From Acidobacteriota bacterium (GTDB taxonomy: Bacteria; Acidobacteriota; Thermoanaerobaculia; Gp7-AA8; JAHWKK01), in contig JAHWKK010000011.1 of assembly GCA_019347945.1 (NCBI GenBank), positions 1 to 64,000 of the forward strand: a stretch of DNA of 64,000 nt. The letters run 5' to 3'. The notes beneath the pieces are model-generated. The model had not been told where the DNA came from. It saw nothing but the letters and a program-made list of their open reading frames with translations, and searched no databases. Below, piece after piece: positions 52,080-60,386 of the stretch. The translations under genes were made by a program, and so were the position numbers. The stretch's first letter is position 1. Each line of letters opens with the position of its first letter.

Positions 52080-53132
52080 ATGAATCTCCCCGCCTCGCTC
52101 TGGCCCCGCCTCAATCAGTTCGCGGGAAACGAGACGTGGCCTCCGACCGAACCGCCAGCAGTCGAAAGGTTCATCGCTCAGGCCCGGACCGAGCGGCTCA
52201 TCCACCTCGCCCATGCCGCGAACTTTCCGGGAAAGCTCGGCCAGATGCTGGCTTCGAGAAGTGCGGAAACAATGGTCGCCCGAGCTGGCGTCGCCATGTT
52301 CCACGACGTTCTGAGGAAACTTGCAGAAATGGTCGATCCCATCCCGGTCATCCCGATCAAGGGGATAGCCTACGGCCTCTATCTCTACGACGAGCCGATT
52401 CTACGTCCCGGCGCGGACCTCGACGTCCTCGTTCCAATCGAGCACTACCAGGCAACCAATTCACTTCTGGAGTCGAAAGGATATCTCCGCACCTACCCAT
52501 TCGGCATCACCGGTCACCATCCCGAATATCACGAGTCGAACATCCGCTTCGGCAACGTCCTGCTCGAGGTGCATCACTCGCTGATTCAGCGAAGCCGGCA
52601 TACCGTCCCGTACGAAATGATTTTCGAACGATCGGTACCACTGACCGATCAGCCGAACGTCCGGAGAATGAGCGACATCGATACCCTGCTCGCCCACTGC
52701 CTCGGGTTCGCCAAGGAGCACTTTCAGATGACGCTCTCTCACTGGCTCGATCTCTGGCTGCTGCTCCATCAGCCCGCGATCGTCGCAGCCGACCCTGCGG
52801 AGATCATCGAAGAAGCAGAAAGTTGGTCCGTCCTGACCGGCTTTCTGAGCTCCCTCCGGACGCTCCCGTCACTCTTTCCCGAGAGCAATGACCACACACT
52901 CGTACTCGCCGCCCAAAGGCTTCCCGCCCGCTCGATCCCGCCCCGCCAGGTCCTCGCCTCGCGCAATCGAAAGAGCCGTCTCGCCCAGATCTACATCAAA
53001 TTCCGCGCGCTCGACGGCTGGACCCGACGCTGCGCCTTTGCCGTTCAGTTCCTCAGGATGCAGATCGAGACAAGGCTCGGTCTGATTGAGGAGCGCGGCG
53101 ACGAAGAACCTGGTGGCAGGGTCGTAACGTAA
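52080..53132 (+). CDS. NTP_transf_5 nucleotidyltransferase-like protein
   Basis: A 350-residue protein of the NTP_transf_5 family. The nucleotidyltransferase core is VIPIKGIAYGLYLYDEP, LRPGADLDVLVPI (about residues 93-122; acidic DLD pair) and SDIDTLLAHCLG (about 198). Homologues are found with PqqD-like and HprK-like proteins in peptide-modification and lasso-like clusters and are proposed to transfer nucleotides. The ATG lies 2 bases after a long hairpin with no visible ribosome binding site outside it, so translation may depend on coupling or hairpin opening. A broken partial copy lies 1.7 kb upstream. Confidence 0.8.
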   Translation: MNLPASLWPRLNQFAGNETWPPTEPPAVERFIAQARTERLIHLAHAANFPGKLGQMLASRSAETMVARAGVAMFHDVLRKLAEMVDPIPVIPIKGIAYGLYLYDEPILRPGADLDVLVPIEHYQATNSLLESKGYLRTYPFGITGHHPEYHESNIRFGNVLLEVHHSLIQRSRHTVPYEMIFERSVPLTDQPNVRRMSDIDTLLAHCLGFAKEHFQMTLSHWLDLWLLLHQPAIVAADPAEIIEEAESWSVLTGFLSSLRTLPSLFPESNDHTLVLAAQRLPARSIPPRQVLASRNRKSRLAQIYIKFRALDGWTRRCAFAVQFLRMQIETRLGLIEERGDEEPGGRVVT

Positions 53133-53413
53133 GTGACGAGTGAGCGGCAACGAATCACGATCCCCCGCCCAGATTCTCGCCCGCGCTCCGCCGGGCTCAG
53201 AATGACGAGTGTTGTGTCTGCGCGAAGCGACGATCATGGACGTATGTTTAGTCTCGCCACATTCGAAAACTCGTCATCCTGAGCCGCCGAAGGACGGCGA
53301 AGGATCTGGGGGCAGGCTCGTGAGTGAACAGTGAGAGCATGGAGACGTTACCTTCGCGGCGTCTCTTCTTTTTTCACTCTTCACTCTTCACTCTTCTTCT
53401 TTCACGATCCCCT
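53133..53413. repeat. Repeat-filled gap: GTCATCCTGAGC elements and TCACTCTTC array
   Basis: Bases about 53155-53213 and 53273-53311 carry the two partner short repeats also seen near 7971-8080 and 25960. Bases about 53374-53402 are TCACTCTTC units preceded by CGCGGCGTCTCTTC, the same context as at 300-340. The array ends just after the stop of the minus-strand DUF3187 gene. No gene is visible. Confidence 0.7.
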
Positions 53414-54463
53414 TCACTTCTTCAGTGACCATCCGAGGTGAAGGCTCCAGTCGGCATCGATCCCGATCTGCGGGATGATCTGCTCGCCGATCTCGACGAT
53501 CCAGACGACGTCGCCGGTTTCGACAAACCCACCGAGGTGATAGTAGAGCGCCGGATCCTGCATGCTGGAGTCGGTAACGCCGCCGAGGGGTGAGCCGTCG
53601 AGCCTGACCGCGACTCGGCCGTGAAACGATCGCCAGACTCTCTGAGTGACGTCGAGGTGAAGGTGTGCAACGTGCGATCGTTCGAGCCCCAGCAGATCGC
53701 CCGACGGATCGAGCCAGCTGAAACCCGCTCCCGCCGTCCACCTCCTCTTCGGCCTCTGCCAGCTTCCAACCCAGCCGACCGTCACGTCGATGCCTCCGCT
53801 CCCGCGCAATGTTCCCTGTTCCCCGGTCGGAAGATCGAGCGCAACTCCAAAGCGATGATGCGGGCGGTTCTCGAGCCGGCGCGTCAGTCCGATCGTGACG
53901 TCGCCGACTCCGCTGCCCTCGAGATCATCCCCCCGGAACAGCACCCCCCGATCGGTCTGCATGTAAAACGCCGTCGACCCTCGTGCGAAAAGATCGCGCC
54001 CGAGCGTCTTCCCCTCCGGAATGACGTCGTGCACATTCTCCGAAACGGAATCCAGCGACGGGGATCCGATCGAGATCCAGGGGACCTGCAGCGACAACAC
54101 CCATCCTGCAGGGAGGCCCGTCGCGGCGACCATGTCGGCTCTCCAACCCTCGATGTCGAGGTGGTACGCACCGTCGTCCGGGAAGGCAGCCTCGATGCTC
54201 TCTACCTCGTCCAGACGCAACGGCTCCCGGATCCGCTCGTTCACCGTTCGGATCCGCCGGGTGTGCCACGAACCGTCCCACTGGTTGAAGTACGTCGAGA
54301 TCAGCGAGAATCGCCACTCCCCCTCCGGCACCAGAACGAAAAATGCCGGCTCCAGCCTCGTAGAGCCGAACTCGGTGGAATCCGTGGGCGCGCTCAGAAA
54401 CAACTGCTCGCTGGAAGCTCCGCCGGTTGCGAGGAGAAGTACGAGAAAGACCGCCCGAAACAT
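53414..54463 (-). CDS. DUF3187 outer-membrane protein, second copy
   Basis: A 349-residue exported protein: signal peptide MFRAVFLVLLLATGGASSEQ, then NQWDGSWHTRRIR, RADMVAATGLPAGWVLSLQV and LDLPTGEQGTLRGSGGIDVT (about residues 215-234), and a C-terminal strand ending HLGWSLKK. The LPTG-LRGSG segment and general layout make it a paralogue of 5163-6245. DUF3187 barrels have no known function. I chose the ATG at 54463 because it begins a clean signal peptide; upstream frame extension lacks protein-like sequence. Confidence 0.78.
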   Translation of the reverse strand: MFRAVFLVLLLATGGASSEQLFLSAPTDSTEFGSTRLEPAFFVLVPEGEWRFSLISTYFNQWDGSWHTRRIRTVNERIREPLRLDEVESIEAAFPDDGAYHLDIEGWRADMVAATGLPAGWVLSLQVPWISIGSPSLDSVSENVHDVIPEGKTLGRDLFARGSTAFYMQTDRGVLFRGDDLEGSGVGDVTIGLTRRLENRPHHRFGVALDLPTGEQGTLRGSGGIDVTVGWVGSWQRPKRRWTAGAGFSWLDPSGDLLGLERSHVAHLHLDVTQRVWRSFHGRVAVRLDGSPLGGVTDSSMQDPALYYHLGGFVETGDVVWIVEIGEQIIPQIGIDADWSLHLGWSLKK

Positions 54464-54544
54464 CGGCGAAGTATACAAATCCCGAATCGGATCGCGATCG
54501 AAAAGGGTTCGATCGTTGCAATCGCAAGATGCCGGAGGATACGA

Positions 54545-54778
54545 ATGAGAGACGAAATGCTTGCCGCCGTCGTTCGGCGGGCGATGGAACACCAGAGCTT
54601 CAGACGAGCCCTGATCGAGGAGCCGCGGGCCGCGCTCGATGCGCATGGCTTCGCGCTCGAGGATGAAGAGTTTCGACAGATCGAGAAGCTCGGCAGCGAG
54701 CTCGCAGCGGACGACTCCCGCGAATCGCTGGAACGGATCGCGGATCGTTTCGGAGTGCAGCCGGAAAAGTTCGCCTGA
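54545..54778 (+). CDS. Small NHLP-clan (Os1348-like) leader-type peptide
   Basis: A 77-residue protein with GGAGGA six bases before its ATG. VVRRAMEHQSFRRALIEEPR (about residues 9-28) and ALDAHGFALEDEEFRQIEKL (about 30-49) follow the pattern of NHLP/Os1348 clan proteins, where F(R)xxLlxdPxaaLxxxGfxLtxeE defines a helical leader of some ribosomal peptides. The C-terminal 20 residues (to FGVQPEKFA) would be a core if it is a precursor, but there is no Cys or Gly-rich stretch. Divergent from DUF3187 and convergent with DUF72. Function inferred from pattern only. Confidence 0.65.
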   Translation: MRDEMLAAVVRRAMEHQSFRRALIEEPRAALDAHGFALEDEEFRQIEKLGSELAADDSRESLERIADRFGVQPEKFA

Positions 54779-54793
54779 GCCGCGTGCGACGGC

Positions 54794-55528
54794 TCAGTCC
54801 GCGAGTCCGAGCATCTGTTTCAACCGGGCGGCATCGCTCGGGGCATGCGCCTTCTGGTCGTTGTCGAAGAAGATCCAGACACTCTCCATGCTGGCTCGCC
54901 AATGCTCGATTCGCTCGGCCCACTCGTGAAGGGTGTCGTCTCCGTAACTCCCCTCGTAGGCCCGCTCGGATGGTCCGTGCAGCCGTACGTAAACGAAATC
55001 GGTCGTGACCTCGATCGGGCTCTGAAAACCGCGGAGATCGTAGATACAGAAAGCCGCGCCGTGCCGGCGGAGCGTTTCCACGACGTCGCCCTCGAGCCAG
55101 CTCCGGTCCCGCAGCTCGAATGCGTACCGATACGAGTCCGGCAGCACCGAAAGGAACTCGTCGAGCCGTTCAACGTTCTTCTTCCAACGAGGGGGTAGCT
55201 GAAAGACGACCGGGCCGGCGACGTCGCGAAGCGGCTCGATCGCCTCGAAGAACCGCCTCACCGGCTCCTTCGGGTCCTTCAGCTTTTTCATGTGGGTGAT
55301 GAACCGACTCCCCTTGATTGCGAAGCGGAAGTCCGGGGGCGCAGCCTCCCGCCAACCCTCCACGGCGGAGTCCGTCGGAAGCCGGTAGAACGTATTGTTG
55401 ATCTCGACGCAGTCGAAGGTCTCGGCATAGCGATCGAACATCTCCGGCGATTTGACGTCCTTCGGGTACCAGTTCCCGATCCAGTGGTCGTAATGCCAGC
55501 CCGATGTTCCGATTCTGATCTCGGTCAT
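54794..55528 (-). CDS. DUF72 (YecE-like) protein
   Basis: A 244-residue TIM-barrel protein of the DUF72 family. Conserved segments are IRIGTSGWHYDHWIGNWYP, VEINNTFYRLP, IKGSRFITHMKKLKD, VVFQLPPRWKKN and DFVYVRLHGP. The biochemical function of the family is unknown. It ends just after the small NHLP-like gene on the opposite strand and starts divergently from the thioesterase/TetR pair. Confidence 0.93.
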   Translation of the reverse strand: MTEIRIGTSGWHYDHWIGNWYPKDVKSPEMFDRYAETFDCVEINNTFYRLPTDSAVEGWREAAPPDFRFAIKGSRFITHMKKLKDPKEPVRRFFEAIEPLRDVAGPVVFQLPPRWKKNVERLDEFLSVLPDSYRYAFELRDRSWLEGDVVETLRRHGAAFCIYDLRGFQSPIEVTTDFVYVRLHGPSERAYEGSYGDDTLHEWAERIEHWRASMESVWIFFDNDQKAHAPSDAARLKQMLGLAD

Positions 55529-55591
55529 ACGCGGAGCCGGTGCGAGGGACGGGCCGGAGGCCGGCCCGGCGATCGATTCCGAAATTGTTCC

Positions 55592-55660
55592 TTGCTAAAA
55601 AGCACGATCGTTCGTATACTAAGCATAAAACAGAACGACCGCTCGTTTACCAAGGAGATC
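55592..55660 (+). promoter_or_regulatory. Promoter with two ACGA-N4-TCGT operators for the thioesterase/TetR unit
   Basis: A -35 box TTGCTA (55592-55597) and a -10 box TATACT (55615-55620) are 17 bases apart. Inverted repeats ACGATCGTTCGT (55604-55615) and ACGACCGCTCGT (55635-55646) share the pattern ACGA-N4-TCGT; their centres are 31 bases apart, about three helix turns. One overlaps the spacer and -10 box, the other lies between promoter and AAGGAG (55652-55657). This is the layout of a repressor operator, most likely for the TetR protein encoded second in the unit. Confidence 0.7.
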
Positions 55661-55664
55661 CCGA

Positions 55665-56135
55665 ATGCCCGCATCCGCCCTCGACCTCACCGATTTTCAG
55701 CTCAATCCCAAATTCTCCACCTCCTCGCTCGTCCACTTCGACGAGCTCGACCCCTTTCAGATGCTCCACAACTCCCGCTACGCCGCCCACGTCGAGCGAG
55801 CGACCGTCGAGCTCTTCCGCTCGCTCGGATACACCTGGAAGCGCGACTCCAGCGAGAACCCCGACCAGATGCATGTCGTCCGCGACTTCCGGATCGAATT
55901 CCTCTCCCCCGCCGGTCCGGGTGCGATGGAGATCCGCCTCTGGGTCGAGCGTCTCGGCACGACCAGCTGCGTCTACGGCTTCGGCTGCTACAGCGCCGAC
56001 GGCCGCACGCTCCACGCTCGCGGCACCCGCGCCATCGTCAAGCTCGACCCCGACACCCGGACGCCGATACCATGGTCGGAGTCCTTCCGCGAGGCCCACA
56101 GGGCGCTTCTGAAAGACCTTCCGGCACTGCCATGA
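55665..56135 (+). CDS. 4-hydroxybenzoyl-CoA thioesterase-type acyl-CoA thioesterase
   Basis: A 156-residue hot-dog-fold protein. HFDELDPFQMLHNSRYAAHV (about residues 24-43) corresponds to the family active-site helix, with Asp before MLHN. It probably hydrolyses short or aromatic acyl-CoA thioesters in the cytoplasm. It overlaps the TetR gene by ATGA, and the shared promoter carries two operator-like palindromes, so expression is probably controlled by that repressor in response to an acyl-CoA or fatty-acid-like ligand. Confidence 0.85.
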   Translation: MPASALDLTDFQLNPKFSTSSLVHFDELDPFQMLHNSRYAAHVERATVELFRSLGYTWKRDSSENPDQMHVVRDFRIEFLSPAGPGAMEIRLWVERLGTTSCVYGFGCYSADGRTLHARGTRAIVKLDPDTRTPIPWSESFREAHRALLKDLPALP

Positions 56136-56752
56136 CGACCCGCGAAACGACGAAGGGGGAGCAAACTCGCCAGCTGATTCTCGATTCGGCTGCCGAGATC
56201 GCCTCCTCCGAGGGTCTCGAGGGGTTGACGATCGGCCGGCTCGCGTCGGAGCTCGGGATGAGCAAGAGCGGGCTCTTCGCTCATTTCGGCTCGAAGGAAG
56301 ATCTTCAGCTCGCAACCGTTGCCCGTGCGCGGGAACGCTTCGTGGAGGCCGTCTTCCGCCCCGCAATGAAGGCTCCCAGGGGAGTCGCTCGGCTCCGGGC
56401 CCTCTGCGACACCTGGCTCGACTACGCGATGCAGAAGATCTTCCCGGGCGGGTGCTTTTTCGCTGCCGCCGCCACCGAGTTCGACACGCGTCCCGGACCC
56501 GTCCGCGATGCCATTGCCGACGCCTGGCGGGAATGGCTCCTGACGCTCGAGGTCACAATCTCGAAAGCGAAGGAGCAGGGGGAGCTCTCGCCGGACATCG
56601 ATCCTCGACGCTTCGCCTACGAGCTCAATGCCATCGTCACCTCGGCGAACACGTACTCGCAGCTGCTCGGAGACGAAAGTGTGTGGGACGACACCCGGAT
56701 GACGGTTCGCGAGCGGCTGCGCTCGCTCGCCGCCGAGCCAGCGATTCAGTGA
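56132..56752 (+). CDS. TetR-family regulator
   Basis: A 206-residue repressor. The N-terminal helix-turn-helix is seen in LILDSAAEIASSEGLEGLTI and SELGMSKSGLFAHFGSKEDL (about residues 16-56). The ligand-binding half has a TetR_C-like pattern (WLDYAMQKIFPGGCFFAAAA). It starts in the stop of the thioesterase gene. The two ACGA-N4-TCGT sites at the promoter are its likely operators. Confidence 0.92.
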   Translation: MTTRETTKGEQTRQLILDSAAEIASSEGLEGLTIGRLASELGMSKSGLFAHFGSKEDLQLATVARARERFVEAVFRPAMKAPRGVARLRALCDTWLDYAMQKIFPGGCFFAAAATEFDTRPGPVRDAIADAWREWLLTLEVTISKAKEQGELSPDIDPRRFAYELNAIVTSANTYSQLLGDESVWDDTRMTVRERLRSLAAEPAIQ

Positions 56753-56804
56753 AGCTGACTCAACTTCATCGCGATCATAGGGTTGATCAGGGCGCCTGAT
56801 AAGC

Positions 56805-56832
56805 CGTCCGACGTGTCGGACCCGTCCGACAG
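56805..56832. repeat. Short TCCGAC array
   Basis: Three units (GTCCGACGTG, TCGGACCC, GTCCGACAGG) in the gap after the TetR gene. Same family as at 3345 and 5053. Confidence 0.6.
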
Positions 56833-56896
56833 GGCCACCGTTCACACTCGTGGCACCGATGCTGAACGCCACACACAGATCGACGGAGGTGCAGGA

Positions 56897-58399
56897 ATGA
56901 AAAGACTCTTTGTCCTCACGGCGCCGTTCCTCTTGATCGTTGCTACCGGATGCGGTCGCCTCGCGACGGGCGCGCTCGATCAGGCGAGCCTCTTCGACGT
57001 CGAGCACGACATCGTCGAGTACATTCAGGCTCCTTCCGGCTTTCAGGTCGCGAGCGTCGTCGAGGGGCTGACCTATCCGAGCGCAATGACCTTCGGTAGC
57101 GACGGGCGGATCTACGTTCTCGAGTCCTACACGCTCCCGGTCCCCGGATACGATGCGCGGATTCTGGTCATCGAGCGCGACGGCTCGATCGACGAGCTCG
57201 AGATCGATCAGAGGCCCGAAGGTGCCAGCGCGGTCGGTCTCACGGCGCACGAGGGATGGCTCTACTTCACCCATGAACAGCCGGACGGAACGTGGGGCGC
57301 GTTCCGCGTATCCGAGCGGGGAGGCAACGCAGAAACAGTCGCGACCGGCTTCCCGTCGACCGGCGATCACGATCTCAACCACATCGTCTTCAACGAACGC
57401 GGCGACCTCTTCGTCGGACAGGGGAGTGCCACCAACTCCGGCGTCGTCTCGTCGGCGGACCCGGTCAATCAGAAGTGGCTGAGCAAACACCCCGGCTTCA
57501 GCGACATCCCATGTAGGACGATCCGGCTCACAGGCAGCACTTTCCGCGAGGAGAACGCGCTGACCGAGGCGGAGGACGACATGACGACGACCGGTGCCTA
57601 CCAGGCGTATGGCGAGTCGGGTGCCACGACGATCGAGGGCCAGTCGATGTGCACGACCGCGATCTACCGAATCAGGCGCGGCTCGTCGGCTCCCGAGATG
57701 TACGCGTGGGGCCTGCGCAATCCGGTCGGCCTCGCGTTCGGACTCGATGGAAACCTTTACGTCGCGACGCACGGCGCCGACGTCCGGAGCACGAGACCGA
57801 TCGTCAACGATCCCGATGCCATCTATCGCGTTCGCGAGCGGGCCTGGTACGGGTGGCCCGACTTCGCGGGCGACCTCCGTCCGTTCACGGATCCGAGATA
57901 TACCCCACCGGAGAAACATCTGGCCGAAGGACACGACTCGATCGATTTCCTGATCGATCATGATGCGAGCGGTCTCAGGGCTCCCGACCGCTCACTCCTC
58001 GTCGCGGCTCTCGAAAAACACGCTGCGGTCGGAGGAATGGCCGTGATTCCTCGAAGCGGACCATTCTCCCGATGGGGAGGCCAGCTTCTGGTCGCGCAGA
58101 TGGGCGACTTCACGCCGCTGACCGATCCCACGATGGAGGGGAGATCTGGCTTTAGTGTGGTCGCGGTCGATCCGACGAACGGCAACGTGACGACCTTCGT
58201 CCGCAACCGCGGGACCGGGGACGCTCTCCCCTCTTCATCGCTCGGTCTCGATAAAGGTCTCGAGCGGCCCGTCGACGTTCGAATCGGGCCGGACGGCTAC
58301 GTCTACGTGCTCGACTACGGCGTGCTTGAGATCTCGGAAGACGGACAGAAGGTTCTCCCGAAAACCGGACGGATCTTCCGCGTGGAACCGTCGCGGTGA
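56897..58399 (+). CDS. Sugar-dehydrogenase-like beta-propeller lipoprotein
   Basis: A 500-residue lipoprotein (lipobox-like VATGC, residues 16-20). NHL/sorbosone-dehydrogenase-like propeller blades are visible: GLTYPSAMTFGSDGRIYVLE, GDHDLNHIVFNERGDLFVGQ, WGLRNPVGLAFGLDGNLYVA and GLERPVDVRIGPDGYVYVLD. The typical PQQ-binding NHNGG motif of the protein at 348 is replaced by DHDLNH, so cofactor use is uncertain. It is directly coupled (GTGA) to a TonB-dependent receptor gene, which suggests joint function in uptake or oxidation of a sugar-like or heme-like ligand. Confidence 0.8.
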   Translation: MKRLFVLTAPFLLIVATGCGRLATGALDQASLFDVEHDIVEYIQAPSGFQVASVVEGLTYPSAMTFGSDGRIYVLESYTLPVPGYDARILVIERDGSIDELEIDQRPEGASAVGLTAHEGWLYFTHEQPDGTWGAFRVSERGGNAETVATGFPSTGDHDLNHIVFNERGDLFVGQGSATNSGVVSSADPVNQKWLSKHPGFSDIPCRTIRLTGSTFREENALTEAEDDMTTTGAYQAYGESGATTIEGQSMCTTAIYRIRRGSSAPEMYAWGLRNPVGLAFGLDGNLYVATHGADVRSTRPIVNDPDAIYRVRERAWYGWPDFAGDLRPFTDPRYTPPEKHLAEGHDSIDFLIDHDASGLRAPDRSLLVAALEKHAAVGGMAVIPRSGPFSRWGGQLLVAQMGDFTPLTDPTMEGRSGFSVVAVDPTNGNVTTFVRNRGTGDALPSSSLGLDKGLERPVDVRIGPDGYVYVLDYGVLEISEDGQKVLPKTGRIFRVEPSR

Positions 58400-60381
58400 G
58401 ATCCCTTCCGGCGGCGTGCGCGCTCCTCTTCGCGCTGACAGCGAGCGCGCAGTCCTCCGGCGCGGAGAAACCGGAGCTTTCCGAAACCATCGTCGTCACG
58501 GCACAACGGGAGCCTCAGGCGATCGGCGACGCGGTGGCAACCGTGAGCATCATGGAAGAGGATGAGCTCTCCCAGCGCCCGGTCGCCGATCTCGCCGAGT
58601 TGATCGATGGATTCCCCGGAACATTGACGTTGCTCTCGGCTCCGGGAGGTGGCCGCCCAATGGTCGTCAGCCGCGGATTCTTCGGCGGCGGCGAAGTGGA
58701 GTACTTTCAACTCGTCGTGAACGGCTTTCCGGTTGGTGACGTGGAAACCGGACTCGTTCCGTTGACGCTCTACCCCGCATCCGTTCTCGAAAAGCTGGAA
58801 CTGCTCCGCACCGCCGGGTCCTCGGTCTGGGGCGACGTCGCGATGGGCGGAATGATCGACGTCACGACCCGGCGACCCACAGAGATCGACGCGTCACTGA
58901 CACTCGGTTCCGAAGGTCTGTTTCGCGTGGAAGGTCTCCTTCCGATCGCAGAGGGGGGCTCGTTGATCCTTGCCGGCTCGCACGCGGAGGGGGCGCGCCG
59001 GAACGCGGGGGAGGAAAATCTCCTCGTCGACGCGAATTATCCGATCTTCGAGTCGTGGCGAGCTCAGATCGCAGTGTCGAGCGTATCTTTCGAGGATCCC
59101 GGTCCGGTTCGAATCGACCAGGCAGCGTCCGATCCGGATGCCTCGAACGAGCTCTTCACCGACGACTCGTCCACGACGCTACGGATCATGGCGGGAATCA
59201 CCGGAGCTCATGACGACATCGACGGAAGCCTCTGGATCGCGTTTCGCCGTCTCGACCAGACGAGAACCCTTCTCTTCGCACCCGAGCTCGGTCTCACGGC
59301 AGACCGCGATCTCGAGGCGGGGATGATCGGTGTCCGGGCGCAAAGCCATCGCGCGCTCGAGCTCGCCGGGAAGACCGCCATTTTTCGGGGCGGCCTCGAG
59401 GCATCCTCCCGCGCGCTCGATCAGACCTGGCGGGACCGGGCGACTTCCACCTCGGGCAGGTCATCGGGCTCCCGGGTGGCAGCCGGGGTCTGGCTCGTCG
59501 GGACGGTCCCGCTATCGACGAGGATCGATCTCGAGGGAGGCCTGCGGTGGGACTCGATTCGGGACCGGTTCGATTCGCGATCGGCGGAGGACGAAGAGCT
59601 TTCCCCGCGAATCGGACTGAACCTCGACATCAGTGGAGATGGCAATGTGACCGCACGACTGCTCTGGGCGCGCGCATTCAAAGCTCCCGCGGTCGAGCAG
59701 CGCTTCGACCCGAGACCTCTCCCCGGATTCGACGGAACGACCTTCACGATATCGAACGAGCTCCTCCGCCCACAGAGAGCGACGCTCGTCGAAGGTGGTG
59801 TTCGCGTCGAACGAGGGCCGGCAGCATTCGATCTCGCGCTCTACGAGATGGATGTCACCGACGAGATCGATTTCGACTCCGCAACCTTCCGCTACGAAAA
59901 TCTCGCGGCGACCCGTCATCGAGGTGCCGAGCTCGAGATCACCGGATCGACCGGGGCGGTTCGCCACCGGGTTTCGTACACATGGATGGAAGTCGAGCCG
60001 GTCGCACCGGCCCGGGCATCGACCCAGCTCAAGAACATCCCCGAGCATCATGCGGATCTCTTTGCATCGGTGCCGGTCGGCCGGGTCGAGGCTTCTATCG
60101 GCGTTCACTGGATCGGTGAGCGCTTTCTCGATGATGCGAACCTCTTCAGGCTCGAGCCCGTGACGACGGTCGATTTGCGAGCCGCGACTTCGTGGGGTTC
60201 CTGGACCGGATGGATCGATCTCGCGAACATCACGGACCAGCGCTATCCGGAGGTCGGATTCATTCTGCGATCCCTCATCGACGGACGAGAGATCGCCGAG
60301 GTTTACCCATCTGGCGGGAGGTCGCTCCGGATGGGACTCAGCAGGACGTTCGGATCATCTGCCCGGGGCGGGCGGGACTGA
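58396..60381 (+). CDS. TonB-dependent outer-membrane receptor
   Basis: A 661-residue receptor, GTG start overlapping the preceding stop. Signal peptide to about residue 20; TonB box ETIVVTAQR (about 31-39); plug domain with LAELIDGFPGTLTLL, RGFFGGGEVEYFQLVVNGFP and GDVAMGGMIDVTTRRP (about 150-165); barrel strands to the C-terminus. The C-terminus is RTFGSSARGGRD, longer than the usual terminal Phe. It should import a ligand recognised by the partner propeller lipoprotein. Ligand unknown. Confidence 0.93.
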   Translation: MRSLPAACALLFALTASAQSSGAEKPELSETIVVTAQREPQAIGDAVATVSIMEEDELSQRPVADLAELIDGFPGTLTLLSAPGGGRPMVVSRGFFGGGEVEYFQLVVNGFPVGDVETGLVPLTLYPASVLEKLELLRTAGSSVWGDVAMGGMIDVTTRRPTEIDASLTLGSEGLFRVEGLLPIAEGGSLILAGSHAEGARRNAGEENLLVDANYPIFESWRAQIAVSSVSFEDPGPVRIDQAASDPDASNELFTDDSSTTLRIMAGITGAHDDIDGSLWIAFRRLDQTRTLLFAPELGLTADRDLEAGMIGVRAQSHRALELAGKTAIFRGGLEASSRALDQTWRDRATSTSGRSSGSRVAAGVWLVGTVPLSTRIDLEGGLRWDSIRDRFDSRSAEDEELSPRIGLNLDISGDGNVTARLLWARAFKAPAVEQRFDPRPLPGFDGTTFTISNELLRPQRATLVEGGVRVERGPAAFDLALYEMDVTDEIDFDSATFRYENLAATRHRGAELEITGSTGAVRHRVSYTWMEVEPVAPARASTQLKNIPEHHADLFASVPVGRVEASIGVHWIGERFLDDANLFRLEPVTTVDLRAATSWGSWTGWIDLANITDQRYPEVGFILRSLIDGREIAEVYPSGGRSLRMGLSRTFGSSARGGRD

Positions 60382-60386
60382 TTCGC

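Noticed and set aside
53621-54544. Upstream extension of the NHLP-like frame
   Set aside because: This part is the antisense of the DUF3187 gene; the real start is the ATG at 54545 with its own ribosome binding site.
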